Source: CBDUXT01 sp965371245 (lineage in GTDB: Bacteria > Planctomycetota > Phycisphaerae > UBA1845). Taken from it: a stretch of DNA of 64,000 nt. The notes beneath the pieces are model-generated. The model searched no databases. It had not been told where the DNA came from and saw only the letters and a program-made list of their open reading frames with translations. Where the stretch lies: positions 1 through 64,000 of the forward strand of contig CBDUXT010000014.1 in the NCBI GenBank assembly GCA_965371245.1, given 5' to 3'. The position numbers were made by a program, and so were the translations under genes. How positions within the stretch are numbered: the first letter of the stretch is position 1; each line of letters starts with the position of its first letter. Below are positions 1 to 8,996 of this stretch, in pieces.

Positions 1-5
1 GAGTG

Positions 6-86
6 GTGCTTCGCGCTGCTTCTTATTACTGGGCGCGGTCAACTTGGAAACAAGTTCGGCCGCGCCCGGTTCGCTGCGCGAAGCAC
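6..86. repeat. nested inverted repeat at the left edge
   Basis: Three nested arm pairs share one axis: GTGCTTCGCGC (6-16) with GCGCGAAGCAC (76-86), GGGCGCGG (31-38) with CCGCGCCC (60-67), and AACTTG (41-46) with CAAGTT (51-56) around a GAAA loop. The inner part would form a strong hairpin in DNA or RNA. There is no T-run after it, so it is not a standard terminator. It may be the end of an element or a folded leader of the small gene that follows. The role is unknown. Confidence 0.5.
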
Positions 87-138
87 GCTGGTAATCGTGA
101 ATCGAGAGGAGGTTTCGAGTGTGCGACGGAGGATAATC

Positions 139-348
139 ATGGGTTGGTGGAAAACGGCAAACGGCGCCGTAATCGGTGATCCGGCCGCGGACTACGTCGA
201 GCATGTGCAGGCGATGGGGCTCGTCCTCGTTGAGCCGGACGACGTGCCTTTGAAGGTGAGGGAGCGCCTCGTGGCGCTCTACACCGAAGGCATCGGTCGG
301 CCGCCGACGGATGATGACCTGCGTGCGCTGCTTGGCTTCTGCGGCTGA
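139..348 (+). CDS. small hypothetical protein (69 aa)
   Basis: A short acidic protein beginning MGWWKTANG. I do not recognise a domain. The frame is open further upstream (from 97), but the first stretch is Arg-rich and unlike a protein start, so the ATG at 139 is preferred. It lies 15 bp before the next plus-strand gene and may be co-transcribed with it. The middle part (VRERLVALYTEGIGRPPTDDD) looks like an ordinary small helical domain. No function can be assigned. Confidence 0.5.
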   Translation: MGWWKTANGAVIGDPAADYVEHVQAMGLVLVEPDDVPLKVRERLVALYTEGIGRPPTDDDLRALLGFCG

Positions 349-363
349 GTCAATTGCTAAAGG

Positions 364-1089
364 TTGGTCGTGCACCAACATGGTTTGATGGCTTTCGGGA
401 TTGTGCCGACAAACAATCCCGTGTTGTTGGATGCAGAAATACCGCTCGGAGCGATGGAAAAGAAGCGAGTTGAGTACCGATGTGTGGCGACTTCCGTCGA
501 GGGATTCGTGCAGCAGGTGGCCGTACAATACCTGCGACACGGATACTGGTTCTACGTGGCTGGGCAGATTCCGGAGGCCAAGGATCCGGCCGCGGTCGAT
601 GCCAAGCTCATCAAGAAGTACGGCATCGATGTGTCACGGTGGGAGCGTGCCCGGCGCAAGCGCGCGGGCTTGGCCAACATGCAGTACATCCGCTACGAGC
701 AGTTTTTCTTGCTCATGGCGACTCACGGCAAGCATCCGTTTCTTGACGAAGAAGCCGTCCAAATCCGCGACGCTCGCCGTACACCCATCAAGTTCACGGG
801 CTACGCGATATCGCATCGGGCGGGAAGAGTTTGCGTGCGTATTGAGCGGAACGAGTTCGGACGGGTAAGGGCTCAGCTCCTCCATCTGGCCTACCATAGC
901 ACGCGATTCGCCGTGGAGGCTGAGTTCGCAAGGATCCCATTCGCGCCCTACAAACCGGTTCGGCAGCAACTTCTCAAGAGTTGGCGCGCCGTGAACCGGA
1001 TTCGGCGGCATGCTGGCTACGAGCGAGTCCGCGTGGAATGCGTTTCATGGAGACGACGGATCGTGAAGCCATTTGAGGATCACCGGTAG
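364..1089 (+). CDS. conserved-looking hypothetical protein (up to 241 aa)
   Basis: A basic protein rich in Arg, Tyr and Phe. The region from about residue 36 (VEYRCVATSVEGFVQQ) reads as a compact globular domain, followed by GYWFYVAGQIPE and a C-terminal tail with many Arg residues (RRHAGYERVRVECVSWRRR). I do not recognise the family. The first 30 residues are less convincing; an in-frame ATG at 454 (MEKKRVEY) is an alternative start. It follows the 69-aa gene closely and ends 27 bp before the convergent nuclease gene. The basic character is compatible with nucleic-acid binding, but this is inference. Confidence 0.6.
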   Translation: MVVHQHGLMAFGIVPTNNPVLLDAEIPLGAMEKKRVEYRCVATSVEGFVQQVAVQYLRHGYWFYVAGQIPEAKDPAAVDAKLIKKYGIDVSRWERARRKRAGLANMQYIRYEQFFLLMATHGKHPFLDEEAVQIRDARRTPIKFTGYAISHRAGRVCVRIERNEFGRVRAQLLHLAYHSTRFAVEAEFARIPFAPYKPVRQQLLKSWRAVNRIRRHAGYERVRVECVSWRRRIVKPFEDHR

Positions 1090-1115
1090 AGGGGGGTGAG
1101 GTTTGCCGTCACAAG

Positions 1116-2192
1116 CTACTTGGACTTGTTCCTCTGGGCAGCGAACGCTAAACGGCGCTTGGCCATGTCGAACGCCACGGTGCCGTCCAAGGTGATGCCG
1201 TGCTCGTAGGCTTGAAGTAAGTCTTCGTTCGAGAAGAGCTCCTTCCATGATCCTACAAGGCTGGAAAAGGAATCAAGGTTTACGATTACCACTCTCTTCG
1301 GTACGCCCCACGACTGTAGGTCGGCGAGACTCGACTGATTAGCGGCTGGGCGCTGGAACATGCGGTCCTTCCAAGCCAGTGCCTCCTTCATTGTCAACGG
1401 TGATTTGAGGAGTTGGTCGTAATATTGCATGAGGAGAACGTGACAGTAATGGCGAAGGTCCGCGCCTGGTTCTTTATCGACGATGAGGGCCGGCACGCTG
1501 TCCGACACATCCTCCGGGTCGCATGCTTCTCTGATCTCCGGAACGCCGATTCCCTGCTTGAGAACATGCAGCTTCGCTGTCGTCACGATCACGGGGAGCA
1601 CAAACCTGAAATCGTCGGACAAGACCCACGGCTCAAAGTGCTCTCGCGGAAGGGCGGGAAAACCGAACTGGAGCGCCGTGCCCGCGTAGCGAACTTGATA
1701 AAGAGCGTTCTTGATCGGCGTTTCGTCGGATGATCGATCACCTCCGCCATCCCTGCCCGGAAGTATCTGTACTCCCTTCACGCCGATCGGAAGAATGTGC
1801 TGGTCCGCCGGAGGATGATGCCCGAACCTCACCACAGGAGGAAGGACATAATCGAGATCTGCATACCACGGTGGCACAAACGGTTCCACAAGGCAATTCG
1901 TCATCCAATCCTCTTGGCCCATTACCTTGTGTGACTGGCGTATGAAGAACCAACGAACACCGTCCCGCCGGTACTTGCACTCGACAGCAAGCTGAAGGCT
2001 AGCCGAGGGAAGCGCCCACATTCCGTAGATGTCAATCGATCGGTTAGTACGAGTTCCGTCGATGTTAACGACCGTGAACTCGTGCTCACCAGGGACGAAA
2101 CAGTCATGCTCAGTAAGAATGCGAGCTACCGTGGCCTCAAGCGGCATCCCTGAACTCAACAGTGCCTCTTTCCATGTCTTCGTTGGTGGCAT
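1116..2192 (-). CDS. PD-(D/E)XK nuclease-like protein, second gene of the defence pair
   Basis: A 358-aa protein with a restriction-endonuclease-like N-terminal core: a helix (residues 15-30), the strand GEHEFTVV, RSIDIYG with Asp54, then LQLAVECKYR with Glu71 and Lys73. The D-X16-E-X-K spacing fits the PD-(D/E)XK fold of Mrr-like nucleases. The rest (90-358) has no motif I recognise. It lies about 60 bp downstream of the STAND NTPase gene on the same strand, so the two are probably one operon. Likely role: DNA cleavage, or a partner of the large protein. It could instead be a solitary restriction-type enzyme; no methyltransferase is adjacent. Confidence 0.7.
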   Translation of the reverse strand: MPPTKTWKEALLSSGMPLEATVARILTEHDCFVPGEHEFTVVNIDGTRTNRSIDIYGMWALPSASLQLAVECKYRRDGVRWFFIRQSHKVMGQEDWMTNCLVEPFVPPWYADLDYVLPPVVRFGHHPPADQHILPIGVKGVQILPGRDGGGDRSSDETPIKNALYQVRYAGTALQFGFPALPREHFEPWVLSDDFRFVLPVIVTTAKLHVLKQGIGVPEIREACDPEDVSDSVPALIVDKEPGADLRHYCHVLLMQYYDQLLKSPLTMKEALAWKDRMFQRPAANQSSLADLQSWGVPKRVVIVNLDSFSSLVGSWKELFSNEDLLQAYEHGITLDGTVAFDMAKRRLAFAAQRNKSK

Positions 2193-2252
2193 TGCGTCAA
2201 CCTGTCGAAATGAACACCGAGCAAAGCCTGATAATCGATGCCATGTCCGCGC

Positions 2253-5200
2253 TCATCGATTCGCTTCTTGGAGCGAATTTTTGCGTTCTTCGAGCATTCG
2301 CTCGTGGAGCGTTAACCCGAGCGCAGGCCATGCTTTGAACGCGTTCGAATCGGCGAGTCTCTTCGCCCATTCGGGCCATTGCGTTCCTTCGTAGCCACTG
2401 TGGCCGATCTGCAAGGCTGCTTCGAGAACAATCCAAGGCTTCAACCCTGTATTGTGGCTCTCTTGCTCAAGCTCATCCGCAAGCCTGCTTGCGCGCTGCT
2501 GCCGACGCATGGCACGTAGCGACTGCTCGGCGGCGTTCGCCACTCGTTCATCGGGATCCGCAAGTGTTTCGAGGAGCTTAGCGCGCAGACTGTCATCATC
2601 AAGGGCGTTTCCTGCAGCTAAGCGACATGCAGCCAGGCGGACGCCTGGCAGTGCTGCTGAGAGCTGCTCCAGAACCCAGGGGACATCCGTCGATCGCATA
2701 GTGTGCGCCATCGACCAAAGCACAGACTTGTTTCCTTCAACAGCCGCCAGTTCAAGGTAGAAATCGCGAGCCGCCACGACATTCATCTTCGTCAAGAGTA
2801 GGGCGTACAATTGTCTATCATGGGCATCCGCATCTGCCAACGCCTTTCGTGCGGCTACGGATGCCGCATCGGAATCAATCGCCGCTAGACCCCGAATCGC
2901 GGATGCCTTGGAGCCTACGATCCAGAAACTGTCTTCGCGGGCAAACGCCGCCTCGCGAATATGGTCACAAGTGGAGGACAAGCTAGGTAGTACTTCGACC
3001 AGCAGTTCATCGGCCGCTTCAGCAAGAAAGACACGGAGGTCGCTTCGCAGGGCGAAGGTTGTCGCTCCTTCAGTCGAACGCAATCGCTCTGCGAGTAAGC
3101 TCAGGGCTTGCGTGCGCAACGCTGAAAACTGTGTTAGCCGAATAGCAAGGGATGCATCCCAAGTATCCGTGAGCGATTCGAGTAGCCATCCGCGGGCTTC
3201 GGAGGATCCGATCCGCGAGAGTGCAACGACGGCAGCATAGCGGGTCCGGGTATCCGCAATACATTCGCCGATCAGACTTACCGCCCCGTTGGCAGGCTGG
3301 CCCAACCGCCCCAGACCCAGTATGGCGGCGATCTGTGCTGTCGAGTCTGGTGGATCGCGCAAAACAGCTACGATGTCATCGACAACCTCGGCAGTCCCAA
3401 ACAGACCGAGGCCGATCAGCGCTCCCGGCAGTCTCGTAGCGTCGCGTTCCCGGACTATTCTGCTTGCTTCTTCGATTGCCTCTGCCGTCGCGGTAGTGCT
3501 GGGACGCATCCAATCAGTGATATCTCGCGGCACATGCAGCCCAAGACGGAGCGCCGAATTCAGGACACCGTCACCATCGCCAACGGAGGCCAGCGCCCGC
3601 ATCGATTCCATCTGAAGAACAGGAGTGGAAGTATCAGCCCATCGCTCGTCGCTTAGTGCGATCCGACGCAGCTTCTCAATTCTGTCGTGGCCGGTATTCT
3701 TACGAGCTTCTTGAATCGCGTCGAGCTTTCCATACTCCGATTCAGCGTCAAGAAAGGCACTGACGACGCGTCCATGTCCTTCCCCGCAAATCTTTAGAAG
3801 CACCTTGAGCGCGGGCTCTCTTGTCAGATTATCCTGCCAGAGGTTGCCTCGTGCGCCGATTTCGTCAGTCAGCAGGCGCTCAAGTCGCTTTTCGAGCGAA
3901 GTGTCTCGGCGCGATTCGAAGACGCTCAGAAGATCGCGCCTACAGACGGCGGCAAGCATAAGCATCGGAACGTACAGCGAATCAGGGTCCGTGTACCTCG
4001 TTGGTCTTCGGTCGCCAGGGCTCGAATTTGATTTGTCAACCATCGCGGCCAGTGCTTCATCAAGGGCGTCTAGGAGGATCTCCAGAGTTGGACCATCCAT
4101 CTCGTTTTCGCAACCTTGGAAAACAAGCGAAGTCTTGAGCGGGTCTTTGGACTGCCGCACTAGTTTGTGAAGTTCTCGGCGCGTCTCGTCTGGAGCACTA
4201 AGCATCAGTCGAGGCAGATGCCATCCCCGACACAAATACTGGAGATTCTCAGATAGAACTGACAGTCTTGCGGCGGCCTGCTTGGGATCGATTTGCGAAA
4301 GTGCGCGCAGCGCAGCCGGGCCAAGAAGGTCCTCTTCGACGTCGAGCCAAGATTCCAGATGATGCAGCTCGGACAAGTCTCTCCATGTGCCGATGTTCTG
4401 TGCGAGGCATCGCCGCCTCTCACATGAAACCTTCTCGAACAACTCTGCCTTACAGGCTCGCCAGGTCTTCCCGTCGTCGCCTAAACTCGCTGTTAGGTAG
4501 GCCAAGTCATGTGCTGGCTCGGTCTCGGAATCCGCATGGCGAATGGTCGAGACGACCCAGCCTGGATTGAGTCGGGCGCACTCGCGAAGAGCTTCGAAGG
4601 AATCATCGTAGAGCCAGATTGCCGTTTTTCTATCTGCTGGAACTTCATCCCCAAAAAACTTCTCCGGGTTCAACTGCATTTCGATATGTAACTTCCACAC
4701 CGTGTCGAGGACTTCCGGAAAGGGCCGTTGGCCCAGAACCATCAGTGCAACCCTGCGTACTCGCGGTCGTTCGTCCACCAGAAGCCTCTCGACGTGAACG
4801 CGCAAGCTATCCGTCGGGAGTTTTGACAATCCAGCAACGACAGCCTTCGTGTCAAACCAGTTGCCAGTAGCTGCCAAGTTGGCCAAACGACTAACGAGCG
4901 GTCGCACGGCCGCAACTCCCAAGGTCGGCAGCAAATCGCGATACAGGATGTCCAGGGTGTGATGCTGCAACCCTCCTGCTACGAGTTCGAGAACGTCTTC
5001 GGCGCATTTCTTGTCATCTTTCAACCGAAGGAAGAACCAGTCCATGGGGACGTAGCCAAGCGTGATGCTCTTGAAACAGGAATCGCCCTCTAGCATGCGC
5101 CGAAGCAGGTCGGCGATGGCCTCATGGGATCTGGAAACCGACCTGCGAGAAACGGTGATCCCCTTCGCGACCGCAAAGTTTAGGAGGCGATCGTGGGGCA

Positions 5201-6926
5201 CTTCGTAGTGGGTACCAGAGGAACGTCGCAGCCAGCCGCAGGACCTCATCCGCTGAGCGTCCTCTTCGTCGATTCTTGAAGTCTCAAGCTGGTCCTCATC
5301 CCACGGGTACTGTGCATCACCGCACAGTGTGGCGGCGAGGTTTGCAAGATGTAGTGCATCGCGATCTTTGAGACTCTTCCAAAACTTCTCGATCAATTCG
5401 TACTCGTTTTGTGGTCGCCAGTTGCCGAGTTCTTCAAAAAGCTGACAATACAAACCCGCTAACTGAGGTTTCCGTAGTAGCTCGCGAACATCGGCGGGGA
5501 GATCGACCCATCCGTCGCCCAGCCTATGTCCGAGGTACTTGTCACGTTCGGTCGGGGTGAAGCGGTCCAAACGGACGAGCTGGACTCGATCCTGATGATC
5601 GCGTTGGTGCTCCTCAAAAACTCTAGCGGCCTGTTCGTTGCATGCCACAATCATCTGGACGCCCCAGTCTTCAACCGGGTTGTTTAACAGCTCCTGAGCC
5701 GCACCCGGTGACGTAAGTCCGTCCAAACAGATCCTTAGCCACAGTTCCTGCTGGGGTCTCTTGAGCACATCGGCTCGTCGTCGGGCGAGATTCTGGAGGG
5801 GCAGGGCGTCGTCGTGGCCGAGAGCATCTCGCCAAACTCGATCGGCTGCGCGCTGCAGGTCCCCTTCGGCGTCGCCCTTCGAGTCGAGAATGACTGGCGC
5901 TAGCCCAGCCCCTACATGAGTCTGAGCATAAAGGCACCAGGACTTTCCCAAACCGCTGTCTCCGCAAACAACAATGAAAGGCGCGGACGCTAGGGTGATC
6001 TTGGCATCGCCAAGAGAGAAACGCACATCCCACTCGGGTCGGTAGCCACGTAACCCCGTCCGACGCCGGCATTGCGTTTGACAGCTCTCTTTCATGGCCG
6101 CCCATTGGCTAATAGACGAGACATACTTGAGGTCATGGGCCTTGAACAGCTCCTCTGGCGTGATCGTTGTTGTATTCTCACTAGAGTGCTTAATGATCCA
6201 GCCGACCATGGCATCGAGCACGTTCGGGATGTCTTCCCGATGGTGGACAATCGGCAGCATCGCCGCACCAAGGTCTTGTCGCAGCGCCTCCTCTGAAACG
6301 CCGCCTGTGAAGTGAAATCGTGCAAGCATGTGCCATGTTTTTCGACGTGTTTCGTCGATGGTCTCGTCCTTCGCAGCCGGTGTGGTGCTCAGGTGTGCGA
6401 CGATTCGATCGAATAGAGCGCGTCGCGTGCAATTACGTTTCCAGAACTCGCTAGTCGATCCGCGGAATTTCAGTTGCGTCTTGTCGTCCAGCGCCGCGTA
6501 GGCGGTGCTGAATTTTGATGCGGGTGAACTCGACTCAATGCCCTGATCTAGCGAGTTAAAGAAAGCAAGAACCTCGGACCAATCTCCAAATCCGCCTTCC
6601 GTGATGAATTCGTAGGTACTGTTTGTCGGAGAATCCGTCGTGAGGGCGCGATACAAGTCAGGAAGGACGTCTTCGACCACACGCTTGATTGACCACGTGC
6701 CGTTTCCCAAGGTCTTCAGTTGAACGACCCGGCGTCCCTCCGCGCGTTCAACCAAGGCGTCTCCGCCCAGGGGTTCCAACACCAGGCTTACGACGTGGCC
6801 GCCTCGATCCTCAGTGTCGTCGGTCCGTTTGATACGTGCAGAAGCTGCGCACAGCACGCACCACAGAGCTTGGTACCAAATACCACGATTTGTGGCAGCG
6901 CCTCCTAAGCTCTTTTTGTCCGACAT
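2253..6926 (-). CDS. Avs-like STAND NTPase with N-terminal Cap4/DUF4297-like nuclease and HEAT-like C-terminus
   Basis: A 1557-aa three-part protein. Residues 8-20 (GGAATNRGIWYQA) and GGDALVE (54-60) with VVQLKTL (67-73; Asp56, Gln69, Lys71) match the Cap4/DUF4297 nuclease pattern. A P-loop GDSGLGKS lies at 322-329, a Walker B strand LRICLDGL at 397-404 and a STAND-type RKPQLAGLY at 485-493. The last ~800 residues are helical repeats, several clearly HEAT-like. This is the layout of antiviral STAND (Avs) proteins, which sense a phage protein through the repeats and then activate the nuclease. The start is the ATG at 6926, with GGAAG upstream; an ATG at 7037 only adds an Arg-rich, unlikely extension. 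It is the first gene of a pair with the 358-aa nuclease-like gene. Confidence 0.8.
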   Translation of the reverse strand: MSDKKSLGGAATNRGIWYQALWCVLCAASARIKRTDDTEDRGGHVVSLVLEPLGGDALVERAEGRRVVQLKTLGNGTWSIKRVVEDVLPDLYRALTTDSPTNSTYEFITEGGFGDWSEVLAFFNSLDQGIESSSPASKFSTAYAALDDKTQLKFRGSTSEFWKRNCTRRALFDRIVAHLSTTPAAKDETIDETRRKTWHMLARFHFTGGVSEEALRQDLGAAMLPIVHHREDIPNVLDAMVGWIIKHSSENTTTITPEELFKAHDLKYVSSISQWAAMKESCQTQCRRRTGLRGYRPEWDVRFSLGDAKITLASAPFIVVCGDSGLGKSWCLYAQTHVGAGLAPVILDSKGDAEGDLQRAADRVWRDALGHDDALPLQNLARRRADVLKRPQQELWLRICLDGLTSPGAAQELLNNPVEDWGVQMIVACNEQAARVFEEHQRDHQDRVQLVRLDRFTPTERDKYLGHRLGDGWVDLPADVRELLRKPQLAGLYCQLFEELGNWRPQNEYELIEKFWKSLKDRDALHLANLAATLCGDAQYPWDEDQLETSRIDEEDAQRMRSCGWLRRSSGTHYEVPHDRLLNFAVAKGITVSRRSVSRSHEAIADLLRRMLEGDSCFKSITLGYVPMDWFFLRLKDDKKCAEDVLELVAGGLQHHTLDILYRDLLPTLGVAAVRPLVSRLANLAATGNWFDTKAVVAGLSKLPTDSLRVHVERLLVDERPRVRRVALMVLGQRPFPEVLDTVWKLHIEMQLNPEKFFGDEVPADRKTAIWLYDDSFEALRECARLNPGWVVSTIRHADSETEPAHDLAYLTASLGDDGKTWRACKAELFEKVSCERRRCLAQNIGTWRDLSELHHLESWLDVEEDLLGPAALRALSQIDPKQAAARLSVLSENLQYLCRGWHLPRLMLSAPDETRRELHKLVRQSKDPLKTSLVFQGCENEMDGPTLEILLDALDEALAAMVDKSNSSPGDRRPTRYTDPDSLYVPMLMLAAVCRRDLLSVFESRRDTSLEKRLERLLTDEIGARGNLWQDNLTREPALKVLLKICGEGHGRVVSAFLDAESEYGKLDAIQEARKNTGHDRIEKLRRIALSDERWADTSTPVLQMESMRALASVGDGDGVLNSALRLGLHVPRDITDWMRPSTTATAEAIEEASRIVRERDATRLPGALIGLGLFGTAEVVDDIVAVLRDPPDSTAQIAAILGLGRLGQPANGAVSLIGECIADTRTRYAAVVALSRIGSSEARGWLLESLTDTWDASLAIRLTQFSALRTQALSLLAERLRSTEGATTFALRSDLRVFLAEAADELLVEVLPSLSSTCDHIREAAFAREDSFWIVGSKASAIRGLAAIDSDAASVAARKALADADAHDRQLYALLLTKMNVVAARDFYLELAAVEGNKSVLWSMAHTMRSTDVPWVLEQLSAALPGVRLAACRLAAGNALDDDSLRAKLLETLADPDERVANAAEQSLRAMRRQQRASRLADELEQESHNTGLKPWIVLEAALQIGHSGYEGTQWPEWAKRLADSNAFKAWPALGLTLHERMLEERKNSLQEANR

Positions 6927-7139
6927 CTGGCTAACTTCCGCAAAGCTGATGAATCGAGATTTCGGCCACGATGCACGTCTTCGTACAACCCGCAGGCGCG
7001 GTGGCTTCACGGCGGAGTACTCCGCGTTCTGTGCCACCGTCCGCCCCAGGACCGCCTAATTCTCGCAACAAGATGGTACGTGTTCGCGGCGTATAGTACA
7101 GGGCTAGCCATGGGATCGTTGAAGCTGGGTAGGCTGAAA

Positions 7140-7427
7140 CATCAGTAGTTTGGGAAGAATGACGCGGAGTTTTCGGGGTTGTAGGCCCCGGTCCTAGAGT
7201 TTCGTCGTGGGCGGGTCGGCGTGGCCGGCGGCCCGCTGGACGTCTTTCGAGCTGCATCCTTTCTCTAGGGCGATCGTGATGAACGTGGCCTGTATCGGGT
7301 GGGCCGAGTATTCCCGGGTCAGGCCGAGCCAGCACGCGTGCTTCCGGGCGATCCGGTCTAAGGGATCCGAGTTCATGTGCCGCCGGGGCCTCCTCGGCCG
7401 ACCGGCGGCGCTCGAATTCCGAGTCAC
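7140..7427 (-). pseudogene. tyrosine recombinase C-terminal remnant
   Basis: The minus strand encodes HPIQATFITIALEKG followed by VQRAAGHADPPTTKL, the end of a site-specific tyrosine recombinase: HxxR box (here HPIQ, so the Arg is lost) and the GHADPxTTKxYDRR box. The codon where the catalytic Tyr is expected (after TTKL) is TAG. Beyond the stop, the same frame continues as DRGLQPRKL, as expected for the family tail. The N-terminal three quarters is absent. So this is a dead integrase fragment next to an intact integrase, probably a scar of an earlier insertion. Confidence 0.75.
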
Positions 7428-7515
7428 TGAAGTCGACGAATGACATGCGGGAATCGGTCCGTCGCGAGACCGCTTGCGCCGTTCCTACGATTTATGATAA
7501 GAGATTCTATCAACA

Positions 7516-8697
7516 GTGGCTGCCAGGGACGGAGAGGGAAAAACCGCAACGATTCAGGGCAATCACGGCCATGCGCCGTGCGGCACAGCCAGCATCCAAG
7601 GAGACGTGGTCAGAACGAACGACATTGCGAATACCAGCAACCTGCCCACGGACGCGACCGACCAGGTCGGGCTTCCACCCATTCTTCTCGGTCGCCTGAC
7701 GCCGGAGGTCCATCACGGCGTTGAGACGTTCTACAGCTGCGTCGCCGACTTGTTCGAAACCTGGGTCGCCCGTCGCCGGAGTCCGCACACGCAACGCGCC
7801 TACCGGCAGGACGTGGAATCCTTCATCAGATTCGTGGGCTTCGATTGGCCCGCTGAGTCGTGGCGAATGTACACCGTGTCCGTGAAGGACGTTCAGGCCT
7901 ACCGGGAACATCTGATCTTGCACCAGGCGGCGCCGAAGACCTTGAACCGGCGAATCTCGTCGCTGTCGAGCTTCTATAAGTTCCTGGCGGCCTCAGCGGT
8001 GGAGCTACGCTTGCCGATCACAGTGCCGAATCCGGCCCACGCACAGTTCATCAGTCGGGAATCGAACGACCCGCTTCACGACACCAGGGCGCTCCCAGCC
8101 ACGCGAGCGCGGCAGCTGATGAACATGCCTGCCAGCGACTCGCTCGTCGATGCGCGCGATCGTGCGATTCTGAAGTTCTACCTGTACGCGGGGGCGCGAA
8201 TCGGGGCCGGTTGCCGGCTCAAGCTCAGCGACTTCCACCGCGACGGTGAGGAAGCAACCATCCGGCTGAGCGAAAAGGGCTGTAGACACCGAACAATTGG
8301 CCTGCACTTCGCTGCGGCCGAGGCGATCGTCGAATACATCGACAGGTCCGGGCTCACGTGTGGGCCGCTCTTCCGGCCGCGGGCCAGCTCGAACAGCGAC
8401 AAGCTGGCCGAGCGGCACTTCCATCCGATGGGCATGTATCACGTGATCATGAAATATCTGCGACGTCTGCCCGGCGCGGTGAAGCGAGTGGCCACGGCCG
8501 ACGGGACGATAGCGTCGACGTGCATCTACACGCCGCATTCCCTTCGGGCTACGACGGCAACGTTGCTGCTCGGGGGCGGCGTGGAGATTCGGAAGGTCCA
8601 GGATCTGCTCGGTCACCGGCACGTAACAACGACCCAAATCTACGACAAGCGGCGGATCTCAGTGTCCGAGAGCGCGTCCCACGATGTGCCAATTTGA
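7516..8697 (+). CDS. tyrosine recombinase / integrase (XerC/D type)
   Basis: A 393-aa site-specific recombinase. The SAM-like core-binding domain spans about residues 72-160 (SPHTQRAYRQDVESFIRF). The catalytic domain carries all key residues: Arg228 (GARIG), Lys254 (SEKG), His341 and Arg344 (HSLRAT), His367 (GHRH) and nucleophile Tyr376 (IYDKR). It is therefore predicted active, unlike the remnant just upstream. The first 30 residues are low in content; a GTG at 7606, preceded by AAGGAG, is a possible real start. It sits at the edge of the plasmid-like block and probably integrates and excises it. Confidence 0.9.
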   Translation: MAARDGEGKTATIQGNHGHAPCGTASIQGDVVRTNDIANTSNLPTDATDQVGLPPILLGRLTPEVHHGVETFYSCVADLFETWVARRRSPHTQRAYRQDVESFIRFVGFDWPAESWRMYTVSVKDVQAYREHLILHQAAPKTLNRRISSLSSFYKFLAASAVELRLPITVPNPAHAQFISRESNDPLHDTRALPATRARQLMNMPASDSLVDARDRAILKFYLYAGARIGAGCRLKLSDFHRDGEEATIRLSEKGCRHRTIGLHFAAAEAIVEYIDRSGLTCGPLFRPRASSNSDKLAERHFHPMGMYHVIMKYLRRLPGAVKRVATADGTIASTCIYTPHSLRATTATLLLGGGVEIRKVQDLLGHRHVTTTQIYDKRRISVSESASHDVPI

Positions 8698-8996
8698 TCA
8701 GGACCGGCTACTGGCCCTGTCCTTCTGCGTAACGGCTCAGTTCAATGCAGTTCATCCCTTGGAAAACTCTGCCCCATTTTGGCCCACCGGGCAACCCCAA
8801 AGCGTGGGGAAATGTTTCCCCATGTTCCTACGCCGCACACGTCGGGTTGCTGACTACGGTAACAATGTGCTAAATTAAATGGCGTGCTAAAGCACGGCTG
8901 TAATGGGCGCCCCGCGCGGTGTCGATGGCTGAGACGCAGGCCTAGAATCGACTGGGCAACACCCGCTGAAGGAGACGTTCAGTTTGGGAGCTCTCC
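8698..8996. other. intergenic stretch with palindromes
   Basis: No gene is seen between the integrase and the 541-aa gene. It holds a perfect palindrome TGGGGAAATGTTTCCCCA at 8805-8822, arms GGCCC/GGGC just before it, and CGTGCT-aa-AGCACG at 8883-8896. Being next to an integrase, it is the natural place to look for the attachment site or a regulatory site for the 541-aa gene. Confidence 0.5.
8805..8822. promoter_or_regulatory. perfect 8-bp-arm palindrome, operator or recombination site candidate
   Basis: TGGGGAAA and TTTCCCCA flank a 2-bp centre. The symmetry and length fit a dimeric repressor operator. It lies 108 bp downstream of the integrase stop and 175 bp upstream of the 541-aa gene. 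There is no T-run, so a terminator is unlikely. Confidence 0.4.
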
